From assembly GCA_036004445.1 (NCBI GenBank), contig DASYRL010000079.1, positions 1-37,134 of the forward strand: a stretch of DNA of 37,134 bases, written 5' to 3'. The notes under the pieces were generated by a model, which was not told the DNA's origin, did no database searches, and saw only the letters and a program-made list of their open reading frames with translations. This document shows, in pieces, positions 1 to 7,936 of this stretch. Made by a program: the position numbers and the translations under genes. This DNA is from DASXUC01 sp036004445. Lineage in GTDB: Bacteria > Sysuimicrobiota > Sysuimicrobiia > Sysuimicrobiales > Kaftiobacteriaceae. Positions within the stretch are counted from its first letter, which is position 1. Each line of letters opens with the position of its first letter.

Positions 1-275
1 TCGTGGCCGCCGGCCATCGCCGGGATGATGGAGACCTCGTCGGTCTCCGCCAGCGGCGTATCCAGGCCGCGGAGCTGGCGGATTTCGGTGCCGTTCACGA
101 AGGTGTTGATGAAGCTGCGGACCTCGCCGGTCTCGTCGCGCAGCTCGGCCCGCATTCCCGGGAACGCGCGATCGAGCTCGTCCAGCAGGTCGCGGACCGA
201 CCGGGCCGCGGCGGTGATGTGGGTCTGCCCGCCGGTCAGCCGGCGGAGCGGACTTGGAATGTAGACGCTCACCAT
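1..275 (-). CDS. CysO/MoaD/ThiS-like sulfur carrier protein, 3' end cut by window edge
   Basis: Small ubiquitin-fold protein of the MoaD/ThiS/CysO type, which carries sulfur as a C-terminal thiocarboxylate for cysteine, methionine, thiamin or molybdopterin synthesis. It begins MVSVYIPSPLRRLTGGQ, closely resembling the N-terminus I remember for mycobacterial CysO, and its 91 visible codons end SIIPAMAGGH. The reading frame continues past the Gly-Gly: the next partial codon is GA-, so Asp or Glu, and the protein has at least two residues after GG. Such tails must be removed before thiocarboxylation; JAMM proteases (Mec+, QbsD) do this in known systems. The ATG lies 4 nt after the metB-like stop, so the two are probably co-translated. 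A GTG at codon 2 is an alternative start. Family assignment is confident; the Cys/Met role is inferred from the neighbour. Confidence 0.85.
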   Translation of the reverse strand, partial: MVSVYIPSPLRRLTGGQTHITAAARSVRDLLDELDRAFPGMRAELRDETGEVRSFINTFVNGTEIRQLRGLDTPLAETDEVSIIPAMAGGH

Positions 276-279
276 CTCT

Positions 280-1425
280 CTATGCCTTGGCAAGTGCGCG
301 GGCCAGATCCTCGATGAGATCGTCCGGATGCTCGAGGCCGACCGACAACCGGAGCAGTCCCGGATCCACCTGCAGGGGCGATCCGGTCAGTGTCGCATGG
401 GTCATCGACGCGGGATGGTCGAGCAGTGACTCCACCCCGCCCAGACTCTCGGCGAGGGTAAACACCTGGGTCGCCGATGCGACGGCCCGCGCGGCGGGTT
501 CGCCGCCGCGCAGCACGAACGACACCATCCCGCCGAAACCCGACATCTGCCGCGCGGCTGCGGCATGCCCGGGATGCTCGGGCAGCCCCGGGTAGAAGAC
601 CTGTGCCACCGCAGCCTGGCCGCTCAGGAACTCCGCCACCACCCGGGCATTGGCGCAGTGCCGGTCCATCCGCGCGGGCAGGGTTCGGATCCCGCGCAGC
701 ACCAGCCAGCAATCGAACGGGCCCGGCACGGCCCCGGCGGCGTTCTGATGAAACTTCAGCGTCTCGTAGACGTCCTGGCTGCTGGTCACGACCGCGCCGC
801 CGACCACGTCGCTGTGCCCGCCCAGGTACTTCGTGGTGGAATGGACAACGATGTCGGCGCCCAGCGCCAGGGGCCGCTGCAGGTACGGCGTCGCGAACGT
901 GTTGTCCACGACCACCAGCGCGTTCCGGGCATGCGCGAGCTCGGCGATTGAGCCGATCTCGAGGATCTTCAGGTAGGGGTTGGTGGGGCTCTCGAGCAGC
1001 ACGAGCCGCGTCCGTGCGGTCAGCGCAGCCTCGATGCGCGTCGGATCGGTCATGTCCACGAAGCTCATCTCGATACCATAGCGCGCCAGGACCTGGGCAA
1101 ACAGCCGGTACGTCCCGCCGTAGACGTCGTCAGGAGCGACGATGTGGTCCCCCGGATTCAGCAGGTACGCGGTCGTGGCAATCGCGGCCATCCCCGACGC
1201 GAACGCGAGCCCGAACTGTCCGTCCTCCAGGGACGCGAGGCACGTCTCCAGCGCCGCCCGCGTCGGATTGGCGGTGCGGGAATAGTCATAGCCCTTGTGG
1301 ACTTCGGGCGATTCCTGGGCGTACGTGGCGGTCTGGTAGATCGGCGGGACGACGGCGCCCGTCGCGGGGTCGGGGGGCTGCCCGTCGTGGATTGCGCGCG
1401 TCTCAAATCGGCGCCGGCCCGCCAT
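280..1425 (-). CDS. metB: Cystathionine gamma-synthase/lyase family PLP enzyme (MetB-like)
   Basis: A 381-residue cytosolic PLP enzyme of the Cys/Met metabolism family (fold type I). YSRTANPTR (residues 48-56) is the family's phosphate/substrate region, SGMAA (78-82) binds cofactor phosphate, and Lys199 in HSTTKYLGGHSD is the Schiff-base lysine. The length fits cystathionine gamma-synthase or gamma-lyase (about 380 residues) better than O-acetylhomoserine sulfhydrylase (about 430), but these activities cannot be told apart reliably by eye. The gene sits 4 nt after lipB and 4 nt before the CysO-like sulfur carrier, at the end of the iron-uptake operon. A partner that takes sulfur from the carrier protein (as MetY does with HcyS) is possible. 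The ATG start is followed by a normal N-terminus. Confidence 0.9.
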   Translation of the reverse strand: MAGRRRFETRAIHDGQPPDPATGAVVPPIYQTATYAQESPEVHKGYDYSRTANPTRAALETCLASLEDGQFGLAFASGMAAIATTAYLLNPGDHIVAPDDVYGGTYRLFAQVLARYGIEMSFVDMTDPTRIEAALTARTRLVLLESPTNPYLKILEIGSIAELAHARNALVVVDNTFATPYLQRPLALGADIVVHSTTKYLGGHSDVVGGAVVTSSQDVYETLKFHQNAAGAVPGPFDCWLVLRGIRTLPARMDRHCANARVVAEFLSGQAAVAQVFYPGLPEHPGHAAAARQMSGFGGMVSFVLRGGEPAARAVASATQVFTLAESLGGVESLLDHPASMTHATLTGSPLQVDPGLLRLSVGLEHPDDLIEDLARALAKA

Positions 1426-1429
1426 CTGG

Positions 1430-2131
1430 CTACACGGTCACGGTCTCGGTCGATTGAACGGCAGCGAGCAGCGCGGCCAGGGTCACCGGCCGCAGCGCCA
1501 GCCCGTAGGCCTGGCCAAACCGCGCCGCGGCCCGCGAGCGGACGTCACCCATTGGGACGGCATGCCCGGCGACCGTCGCCATCGAGGTGACGTCGCGGCC
1601 GAGCCCGCAGGGATTGATGAGGCCGAAGTGCGAGAGGTCGGGGTCGACGTTGAGCGCAAAGCCGTGCATCGTAACCTTGCGCTTCACCGCCACGCCCACG
1701 GCCGCGATCTTCGTGTCCTCCACCCACACGCCAGGGTAACCGGGCAGCCGCGCGGCCGGGACGCCAAAATCATCAAGGACGGTGATCAGGACCTGCTCGA
1801 GGGTGCGCATGAACTTGCCGATGTCCTCGTCGTAGGATCGCAGATCGAGGATCGGATAGCCGACGAGCTGGCCGGGGCCGTGATAGGTGACGCTGCCGCC
1901 ACGCTCGATGTCGAACACCCCGAATCCCCGGGCGGTGAGCAGCTCGCGCGGAAACAGCAGGTGGTCGGGCTTTGCCGAGCGGCCGACCGTAAAGACGGGA
2001 TCGTGCTCGAGGAGGATCAGACCGTCGTCGATGGCACCGCGCTGGCGGGCGGCGACCAGCGTCCGCTGCAGCGCCCACGCCTCCGCGTACGGCGTGATGC
2101 CATCGAGGTCCAACAACCATCCCTGACGCAT
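1430..2131 (-). CDS. lipB: Octanoyl-[acyl-carrier-protein]:protein N-octanoyltransferase LipB
   Basis: Transfers octanoate from acyl carrier protein to lipoyl domains, the first step of endogenous lipoate synthesis; cytosolic. At 233 residues it has the normal LipB length. Visible motifs are RGGSVTYHGPGQ (77-88), the invariant Lys141 in TKIAAVGV, HGFALNV (156-162) and the catalytic Cys175 in INPCG, so the Cys/Lys dyad is intact. The gene lies 18 nt downstream of the iron-transport ATPase gene and 4 nt upstream of the metB-like gene, so it is probably transcribed from the futA promoter. No lipoyl synthase (lipA) is present in the window; LipA is a radical-SAM Fe-S enzyme, which might be the logic for co-transcription with iron uptake, though that is inference. 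Confidence 0.95.
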   Translation of the reverse strand: MRQGWLLDLDGITPYAEAWALQRTLVAARQRGAIDDGLILLEHDPVFTVGRSAKPDHLLFPRELLTARGFGVFDIERGGSVTYHGPGQLVGYPILDLRSYDEDIGKFMRTLEQVLITVLDDFGVPAARLPGYPGVWVEDTKIAAVGVAVKRKVTMHGFALNVDPDLSHFGLINPCGLGRDVTSMATVAGHAVPMGDVRSRAAARFGQAYGLALRPVTLAALLAAVQSTETVTV

Positions 2132-2149
2132 CTTGAACCTATCTTACTA

Positions 2150-3259
2150 CTAGGAAGCGGGCGTGACCTCCGGGGCAACGGCCACGGGGCAATCGGCCGG
2201 TGCAGCGACGACCGCTTCCCCATTGGGGAAGCAGACCAGCGGATGTCCGGGATCGATCGTCACTGCGACGCGCATCCCCGGCTGCATCGGGGCATTGTGA
2301 TCTTCCACACTGTGGATCACGACGCCCGACGGCAGCTGCACGCGATACAGCAGGTGGGTCCCTTTGAAATGGCGGGCCACCACCACGCCCGGACCCGCGG
2401 CGGGGGCGATCGCGACGTCGTCCGCGCGGACGAGGACGTCAACCGCGCTGCCCGGCGGGAGCGGCGCGACGAGCGGGATCAGGCCGACTTCGGTCAGCAG
2501 CCCGTCTGGGGTAACCGTCGCCGGGACAAAGTCCGCCCGCCCCAGGAACGACGCGATGAACCGCGTCCGCGGCATCTGGAAGATGTGTTCGGGGGCGTCG
2601 ACCTGTTCGATGCGGCCAGCGTTCATGACGGCAACCTCGTCGCCCATGAACAGCGCCTCTTCCTGGTCGTGCGTGACAAACACCGCCGTCGTAGGGGTGT
2701 GCCGGAGGATCTCTCGCATCTCCTCCCGCAGCTGCGCCCGCATGTCGGCGTCGAGGTTGCTGAACGGCTCATCGAGCAGCACCACCAGCGGCTTCCGGGC
2801 AAGAGCACGTGCCAGGGCCACCCGCTGCTGCTGGCCGCCGGACATCTCGTGGGGCATGCGCACTTCCATGCCGGACAATCCCACCAGCGCCAAGAGCTCG
2901 CTGACGCGGGCCGAATGATCGGAATTTCGTGCCGGAAGACCGTAGGCGATGTTCTCGGCGACCGACAGGTGGGGGAACAGCGCGTAGTCCTGGAACACCA
3001 TCCCGATCTGCCGGCGCTCGGGCGGCACGAACATCCGGTCCCGAGCCACGATGCGGCCACCGATTTCGATCGTCCCGCGGTCGGCAATCTCGAGGCCTGC
3101 GATCAGCCGGAGAATGGTGGTCTTTCCGCACCCCGATGGACCGAGCAGGGCCGTGATCTTACCTGAGCGGACGGACAGATCGAGATCCCGCACGACGGTC
3201 GTCGAGTCGTACGATTTCCACAAGCCCTGACACCGGATCGCGTAATCCACGTGCGTCAT
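2150..3259 (-). CDS. futC: Ferric iron ABC transporter ATP-binding protein
   Basis: Cytosolic ATPase of a ferric-iron importer of the FbpC/FutC type, 369 residues. The nucleotide-binding domain shows Walker A GPSGCGKTT (40-48), ABC signature MSGGQQQR (139-146), Walker B VVLLDEP (159-165) and the H-loop His198 (VTHDQ). The C-terminal third is the TOBE-like regulatory region found in FbpC, PotA and MalK relatives. Substrate class is inferred from the adjacent fused permease and the FbpA-like binding protein; from the ATPase alone polyamine or sulfate transport could not be excluded. Its ATG overlaps the permease stop codon (ATGA), so translation is coupled. Confidence 0.93.
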   Translation of the reverse strand: MTHVDYAIRCQGLWKSYDSTTVVRDLDLSVRSGKITALLGPSGCGKTTILRLIAGLEIADRGTIEIGGRIVARDRMFVPPERRQIGMVFQDYALFPHLSVAENIAYGLPARNSDHSARVSELLALVGLSGMEVRMPHEMSGGQQQRVALARALARKPLVVLLDEPFSNLDADMRAQLREEMREILRHTPTTAVFVTHDQEEALFMGDEVAVMNAGRIEQVDAPEHIFQMPRTRFIASFLGRADFVPATVTPDGLLTEVGLIPLVAPLPPGSAVDVLVRADDVAIAPAAGPGVVVARHFKGTHLLYRVQLPSGVVIHSVEDHNAPMQPGMRVAVTIDPGHPLVCFPNGEAVVAAPADCPVAVAPEVTPAS

Positions 3260-4881
3260 GCGTCGGATCCCCGGCGCTCCTGGGACAGCAGCAGCGCCAT
3301 CGAGAGTGACGAGATGAGCAGCAGCAGCAGTGCCGGCGGCGCCGCCCGGGTGAAGAACCCTTCGGTCGCCGCGGACCAGATGCGTGTCGCCAGTGTCTCA
3401 AATCCCGTCGGGCTCAGCAACAAGGTGGCCGGCAGCTCCTTCATCGTCGTCAGAAACACCAGCGCGGCGGCCGCTACGGCCCCCGGGCGGACCAGGGGCA
3501 CTGTGACCGACAGGAGCGTCTGCCGGGGCGTCCGGCCCAGCACGCGCGCCGATTCTTCGTGTGAAGGGCTCACCTGCTGCAGCGCGGAGCGCAGCGTGCC
3601 GACGGCCTGGGGAAGGAACAGCACGAGGTAGGCAAAGACGAGCACGGGCATCGTCTGATACAGCCACGGGACGGAACGGGCGGCAAAGAACACCAGCGAC
3701 AGCGCCACGACGATCCCCGGCAGCGCGTACCCCGTGTAGGCGAGCCTCGTGATCACGGCCGCGAGCGCGCCGCGGCGGCGGACCGCGAGGATGGCGAGCG
3801 GCATCCCCGCCAGCACGGCCGCCCCCGCGCTCAGCGCGGAGGCATACACGGAATTCAGCGCCGGCTGCAGCGTCACGACGAGGGGTTGGCCCAGTCGTAG
3901 TCCGGCAACCAGCCAGTACAGCACGACCGAGGCCGGGAGCACGACGCCGAGGGCGACGACAGATCCGCAGAACATGACCGCGGGGATCCGCCACTCGCCC
4001 AACCGCACCGGCCGCGCCAGGCGGGCGGCCGCGGAGCCGATCCGATGGAACCGCGCGCGGCTGCTGCGGCCTTCAATGGCGAGCACGACGGCCGTCAGCA
4101 CGACGAGCACCAGCGACAGGACGGCTGCGTAGCTACGATTGAACGACGCCTGGTACTGGACGTAGATGGCCGTGGTGAACGAGTCGAATTGCATCATGGA
4201 GACGGCGCCGAAGTCGCTGAGCACGTAGAGGGCGACCAGCAGCGCCCCGGCCCCGATCCAGGGCCGCAGCATCGGCAGGGACACGCGCGTGATCGTTGTC
4301 CAGGCACCCTGCCCCAGGACCCGGGACGCTTCTTCAACGGCGGGGTCGATGCCCCGCAGGCCGGCCCGGATGCTGAGCAACACATAGGGGTAGGTGAACA
4401 AGCTCAGCGTCAACCAGGCACCGGGGAACCCGTAGATGGCCGGGAGCCGCGTCAGGCCCATCAGCCACTCGAGGGCCTGCTGCAGCATTCCGGTCGGCCC
4501 AAACGCCGTGGCGATGACAAAGCCGCCCACGTACGAGGGCACGACCAGAGGGAGGGCGGTGAGCACGGTCCACCACCGCGCCCCGGGAAGATCCGTGCGC
4601 ACCGTGAGCCAGGCCAGGGGCAAGGCGACGGCGACGGTGGTCGCGGTCACCGCCGTGGCCAGGAGCAGCGTGTTGAGGAGGATCCGTGCGGTGCGGGCGC
4701 TCAGCAGGAGGTTCCATCCCTCGCTGCCCGCTCCAGCCGCCCGGATGATCAGGTAGGCAATCGGCAGGAGCATCGCCGCCGCGACCAGCAGCGAGGGGAT
4801 CCACACCTGTGCTCCGACCCCCAGCCAGCGCCGCCGCGCGGGCGGAAGGCGCTCCGGCGGCGACGTCAGGACTTCGGCCAT
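3256..4881 (-). CDS. futB: Ferric iron ABC transporter permease, fused double-domain type
   Basis: Inner-membrane permease of 541 residues made of two tandem BPD-type transmembrane domains, as in FbpB/FutB. There are about 12 hydrophobic segments. Each half carries an EAA-type cytoplasmic loop that docks to the ATPase: EEASRVLGQG (183-192) and EESARVLGRT (442-451). The double length means one polypeptide can supply the whole membrane channel. It lies 10 nt after the binding-protein gene and overlaps the ATPase gene by 4 nt. No clear Shine-Dalgarno precedes the ATG. Confidence 0.93.
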   Translation of the reverse strand: MAEVLTSPPERLPPARRRWLGVGAQVWIPSLLVAAAMLLPIAYLIIRAAGAGSEGWNLLLSARTARILLNTLLLATAVTATTVAVALPLAWLTVRTDLPGARWWTVLTALPLVVPSYVGGFVIATAFGPTGMLQQALEWLMGLTRLPAIYGFPGAWLTLSLFTYPYVLLSIRAGLRGIDPAVEEASRVLGQGAWTTITRVSLPMLRPWIGAGALLVALYVLSDFGAVSMMQFDSFTTAIYVQYQASFNRSYAAVLSLVLVVLTAVVLAIEGRSSRARFHRIGSAAARLARPVRLGEWRIPAVMFCGSVVALGVVLPASVVLYWLVAGLRLGQPLVVTLQPALNSVYASALSAGAAVLAGMPLAILAVRRRGALAAVITRLAYTGYALPGIVVALSLVFFAARSVPWLYQTMPVLVFAYLVLFLPQAVGTLRSALQQVSPSHEESARVLGRTPRQTLLSVTVPLVRPGAVAAAALVFLTTMKELPATLLLSPTGFETLATRIWSAATEGFFTRAAPPALLLLLISSLSMALLLSQERRGSDA

Positions 4882-4891
4882 CGCGTCCGGA

Positions 4892-5914
4892 TCAGAGGAT
4901 CCCGACCTCCTGCAGTAGCTTCAGGGTTCCCTCCAGCGCCTGCAGGTGGTTCAGATCGACGTTGGGGGTACGGATCTGGCTCAGCGGCGGGAGCTGCGGG
5001 TTTGCCGGTATCCCACGCACCAGAGGGTATTCAAATGTCTCGTTGGCAAAATAGCGCTGCGCATCCGGAGAGAGCAGGAATTCGACAAGCCGCTGCGCCG
5101 CAGCCGCGTTCCGGCTCGTGTTCACGATGCCGACGCCAGCGACGTTGATCAGGTTCCCGATGTCGGGACCCGGGAAGAAGTAGTTCCGGGCGGGGAATGA
5201 CGGCCCTCGCTCCCTGAGGAACTGGAAGAGGTAGTAGTGGTTCACGAAGCCTACGTCGATCTCCCCGGCGCCGACGGCGGCTACGATGGCCGTGTTGTCG
5301 CGGTAGACCCGCGGCGCGTTCGCCTTGATGCCCAGGAGCCACTGCCGTGTGCGATCATCGCCCCACAGCAACCGCATGGCCGTCACCTGGGCCTGCAGGG
5401 AGCCGTTGGTGGGCGCCCACCCGATCCGGCCTCTCCACCTCGGGTTGGTAAACTCGGCGATCGAGGCCGGGAGGTCGCGCACCGCAACGTTGCGCGTGTT
5501 GTACACGACGACGCGTGCCCGCCCGCTGATCCCGACCCACACGCCGTCGCCTGAGCGAAACCGCGGTTCCACGCGCTGCAGCATAGCGTCGGGAAGACGG
5601 CGCAGCCGGCCCGCGAACGCCAGCGCGCCCAACGCGCCGGCATCCTGCGCGAAGTACACATCGGCGGGGCTGTTCGTCCCTTCCTCCATGATGGTGGCCG
5701 CCATTTCGGCGGTCGCACCGTAGCGGACCCCGACGGCGATGCCGGTCGCCCTGGTAAACTGCTCGAGAATCGGCGCGACCAGCTCGCGGGTTCGGCCCGA
5801 GTACACGGTCAGCGTCGTTCCTTGCGCCAATACAGGAGACCAGACGCCCGTCAGGATGACGAGCGCCAGGATGGAAAGTACAGCCCAAGCCCTATTCACC
5901 CCAGCACCCCGCAT
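4892..5914 (-). CDS. futA: Ferric iron-binding periplasmic/extracytoplasmic protein (FutA/FbpA-like)
   Basis: Solute-binding protein of about 340 residues. With the ATG at 5914 it begins MRGAGVNRAWAVLS, followed by a hydrophobic core and an Ala-rich cleavage site near residue 30, a good secretory signal. The mature part starts TLTVYSGR and contains ADVYFAQD and NHYYLFQ; the paired tyrosines (about 227-228) are the ferric-iron ligands of FbpA/FutA-type proteins. An upstream in-frame TTG (5947) and a downstream GTG (5899) are alternative starts; the ATG gives the best signal peptide. First gene of the six-gene operon, divergent from the Fur-family regulator, which fits iron control. Confidence 0.93.
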   Translation of the reverse strand: MRGAGVNRAWAVLSILALVILTGVWSPVLAQGTTLTVYSGRTRELVAPILEQFTRATGIAVGVRYGATAEMAATIMEEGTNSPADVYFAQDAGALGALAFAGRLRRLPDAMLQRVEPRFRSGDGVWVGISGRARVVVYNTRNVAVRDLPASIAEFTNPRWRGRIGWAPTNGSLQAQVTAMRLLWGDDRTRQWLLGIKANAPRVYRDNTAIVAAVGAGEIDVGFVNHYYLFQFLRERGPSFPARNYFFPGPDIGNLINVAGVGIVNTSRNAAAAQRLVEFLLSPDAQRYFANETFEYPLVRGIPANPQLPPLSQIRTPNVDLNHLQALEGTLKLLQEVGIL

Positions 5915-6003
5915 TGAACTTGTATTGTTGACCTCTGCGCGTAACAATTAGAGTGTACAGGCGAGAGGCGGGTTCACCCAACAATCGTTGTTGTTAGACG
6001 CGG
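5915..6003. promoter_or_regulatory. Divergent futA/fur control region with repeated TTGTT/AACAA half-sites
   Basis: This 89-bp region separates divergent futA and fur and is locally AT-rich. It holds a perfect inverted repeat AACAA-TCG-TTGTT at 5980-5992, just before the regulator's ATG, plus further TTGTT/AACAA half-sites around 5925-5930 and 5943-5948. Reading toward futA, TTGTTA and TACAAG are separated by 17 nt, a passable -35/-10 pair (4 of 6 matches each). The half-sites overlap that promoter, as expected for an operator. The site does not match the classical Fur or PerR boxes I know, so binding by the neighbouring regulator is inference. Confidence 0.45.
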
Positions 6004-6420
6004 ATGCTGACGGCCGAGGGACTCCGAGAGAAGTTTCACAACATGGGGCTGCGCATCACCCCGCAGCGGAACCTCCTCTTTCGCGTACTGGAAGACTCGC
6101 AGTCTAATCACCCATCGGCAGAAACGCTCCACCTGCAGGCTGCGCGCGAGATGCCGTCGCTGTCACTCCGCACGGTGTACGCGATCATGAAGGAACTCGA
6201 GCACGCCGGGGCAATCAGGCCGCTGGATCTGGGTACCGGCAGCATGCGGTACTGCGCCACTCCGGTACGGCATCAGCACATCGTCTGCACGCAGTGCGGC
6301 AAGGTGCAGGACGTCTACGTGGACGTCGAACCCGTCGAGATTCCCCCGGACCAACGCCGCGGCTTTCAGGTCAAGGATCAGGACGTGGTCTTTCGCGCCG
6401 TCTGCGCGGCGTGCCGGTAG
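6004..6420 (+). CDS. Fur/PerR-family metal-dependent transcriptional regulator
   Basis: A DNA-binding repressor of 138 residues. The N-terminal winged helix includes LRITPQRNLLFRVLE and the recognition-helix segment SLSLRTVYAIMKELE (52-66). The C-terminal dimerisation domain has both CxxC pairs of the structural zinc site, Cys95/Cys98 (HIVCTQCGK) and Cys134/Cys137 at the very end. RHQH (89-92) supplies candidate regulatory metal ligands but is shorter than the HHHH-type stretch of classical Fur, so Fur versus PerR cannot be settled. It is divergent from ferric-iron import genes, which favours iron regulation. No good Shine-Dalgarno is visible. Confidence 0.92.
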   Translation: MLTAEGLREKFHNMGLRITPQRNLLFRVLEDSQSNHPSAETLHLQAAREMPSLSLRTVYAIMKELEHAGAIRPLDLGTGSMRYCATPVRHQHIVCTQCGKVQDVYVDVEPVEIPPDQRRGFQVKDQDVVFRAVCAACR

Positions 6421-6435
6421 CGGGCACGCTCTTTC
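6409..6435 (+). terminator. Probable rho-independent terminator overlapping the fur stop codon
   Basis: A perfect 7-bp inverted repeat, GCGTGCC at 6409-6415 and GGCACGC at 6423-6429, is separated by a 7-nt loop containing the TAG stop (6418-6420) and is followed by TCTTTCC. The T-tract is short and interrupted. It lies at the convergent junction with the TrpB-like gene, which ends at 6474. Confidence 0.5.
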
Positions 6436-6473
6436 CAACCCTCAGAAGTCATCTCGAACCGCAGAGGATTCTC

Positions 6474-7835
6474 TCAGGAAGGCTGCAGGGCCGCCAGGTC
6501 CTTCAGTGCGTCTTTCACCCGCGCCTCCGGATAGGCGAAATCTTCCAGCCGGCCGGCCAGGTACGCGTCATACGCGCCCAGATCGAAGTGGCCGTGGCCG
6601 CTCAGGTTGAACAGGATGACCCGCGCCGTCCCGTCCCGCTTGCACGCCAGCGCTTCGTCGATCGTCTTCCTGATGGCGTGGGCCGATTCCGGGGCCGGCA
6701 GGATGCCTTCGGTGCGGGCGAATTGGAGGGCGGCATCGAAGACGGTCCGCTGTCCGTAGGCCACCGCCTCGATGAAACCGTGGTCGTAGAGCAGGCACAC
6801 CAGCGGGGCGTCGCCATGATAGCGCAGCCCGCCGGCGTGGATCGCCGGGGGCATGAACCCGTGTCCAAGCGTGTACATCTTCAGGAGCGGCGTGGTCGCC
6901 GCGGTGTCACCGAAGTCGTAGAGGTACAGACCGCGCGTCAGGGTCGGACAGGCCTCCGGTTCCACGGCCACGACGCGCACGGGCTTGCCCTTGAACTTGT
7001 CGGCGAGGAACGGGAAGCTCAGGCCCGACATATTGCTCCCCCCGCCGACGCAGCCGATGACGACGTCGGGATAGTCCCCGGCCATCTCCATCTGCTCCTT
7101 GGCCTCCTGACCGATGACCGTCTGATGCAGCAGGACGTGGTTGAGCACGCTGCCCAGGGAGTACTTGGTGTCCTCGTGAGTGGCCGCGTCCTCCACGGCC
7201 TCACTGATCGCGATGCCCAGGCTGCCGGGTGACGCCGGATCCGCGGCGAGCACGCCGCGGCCGGCGTGGGTGCGGTCGCTGGGGCTGGCGAAGACGTCCG
7301 CGCCCCACGTCTGCATCATGATCTTGCGGTAGGGTTTCTGATCGTAGCTGACCTTCACCATGTAGACGGTGCACTCCAGCCCGAACAAGCGGCACGCCAG
7401 CGCGAGCGCGCTGCCCCACTGGCCGGCCCCGGTTTCCGTGGCCAGCCGCCGGACGCCTGCCTGCTTGTTGTAGAAGGCCTGGGCCACCGCGGTGTTTGGC
7501 TTATGGCTGCCGGCCGGGCTGACGCCCTCGTACTTGTAGTAAATCCTCGCCGGGGTGTCGAGCGCTCGTTCCAGCCGCCGCGCGCGGTACAGTGGTGTCG
7601 GGCGCCACAGCCGGTAGACGTCCCGCACCGGTTCGGGAATGGGGATCTCCCGCTCCGTACTGACCTCCTGCATGATGAGATCCATCGGAAACAGCGGCGC
7701 CAGGTCATCGGGACCGATGGGCTGCTTTGTCCCCGGATGGATCACCGGAGCCATCGGGACCGGCAGATCCGCGGCGATGTTGTACCAGGCCGTCGGAATG
7801 CGCGATTCGTCCAGGACGTACTTCACTGACTCCAT
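6474..7835 (-). CDS. trpB: TrpB2-type tryptophan synthase beta chain-like PLP enzyme
   Basis: A 453-residue fold-type II PLP enzyme of the long TrpB2 subgroup (classical TrpB1 is about 400). PLP lysine is Lys112 in GSHKPNTA, ETGAGQW lies at 134-140, and the phosphate-binding GGGSN at 264-268. TrpB makes tryptophan from indole and serine with TrpA; TrpB2 proteins often stand alone and may use free indole or phosphoserine. No trpA or other trp gene is nearby, in line with a stand-alone enzyme. The start is supported by one of the best ribosome-binding sites in the window, AGGAGG eight nt before the ATG. Confidence 0.92.
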   Translation of the reverse strand: MESVKYVLDESRIPTAWYNIAADLPVPMAPVIHPGTKQPIGPDDLAPLFPMDLIMQEVSTEREIPIPEPVRDVYRLWRPTPLYRARRLERALDTPARIYYKYEGVSPAGSHKPNTAVAQAFYNKQAGVRRLATETGAGQWGSALALACRLFGLECTVYMVKVSYDQKPYRKIMMQTWGADVFASPSDRTHAGRGVLAADPASPGSLGIAISEAVEDAATHEDTKYSLGSVLNHVLLHQTVIGQEAKEQMEMAGDYPDVVIGCVGGGSNMSGLSFPFLADKFKGKPVRVVAVEPEACPTLTRGLYLYDFGDTAATTPLLKMYTLGHGFMPPAIHAGGLRYHGDAPLVCLLYDHGFIEAVAYGQRTVFDAALQFARTEGILPAPESAHAIRKTIDEALACKRDGTARVILFNLSGHGHFDLGAYDAYLAGRLEDFAYPEARVKDALKDLAALQPS

Positions 7836-7903
7836 GGGTGCTGCCTCCTCGCCAACATGCGATCGAACCGTTCATGCTCAGCACAAACGGCAAGAGGGTT
7901 TTC

Positions 7904-7931
7904 CGTTCCCCGTTCACTGTTCCCTGTTCCC
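7904..7931. repeat. Heptad array, 4 units of the GTTCCC family
   Basis: Four tandem 7-nt units (CGTTCCC, CGTTCAC, TGTTCCC, TGTTCCC) lie in the 101-bp gap between the ABC-class ATPase gene and the TrpB-like gene. No inverted partner is seen. Units of the same family recur near 11.0 and 12.3 kb. Confidence 0.85.
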
Positions 7932-7936
7932 GCCAG

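Noticed and set aside
6463..6474. AGAG-GATT-CTCT palindrome after fur as an operator or terminator
   Set aside because: Four-bp arms are too short to separate from chance; the GCGTGCC/GGCACGC stem nearby explains termination better.
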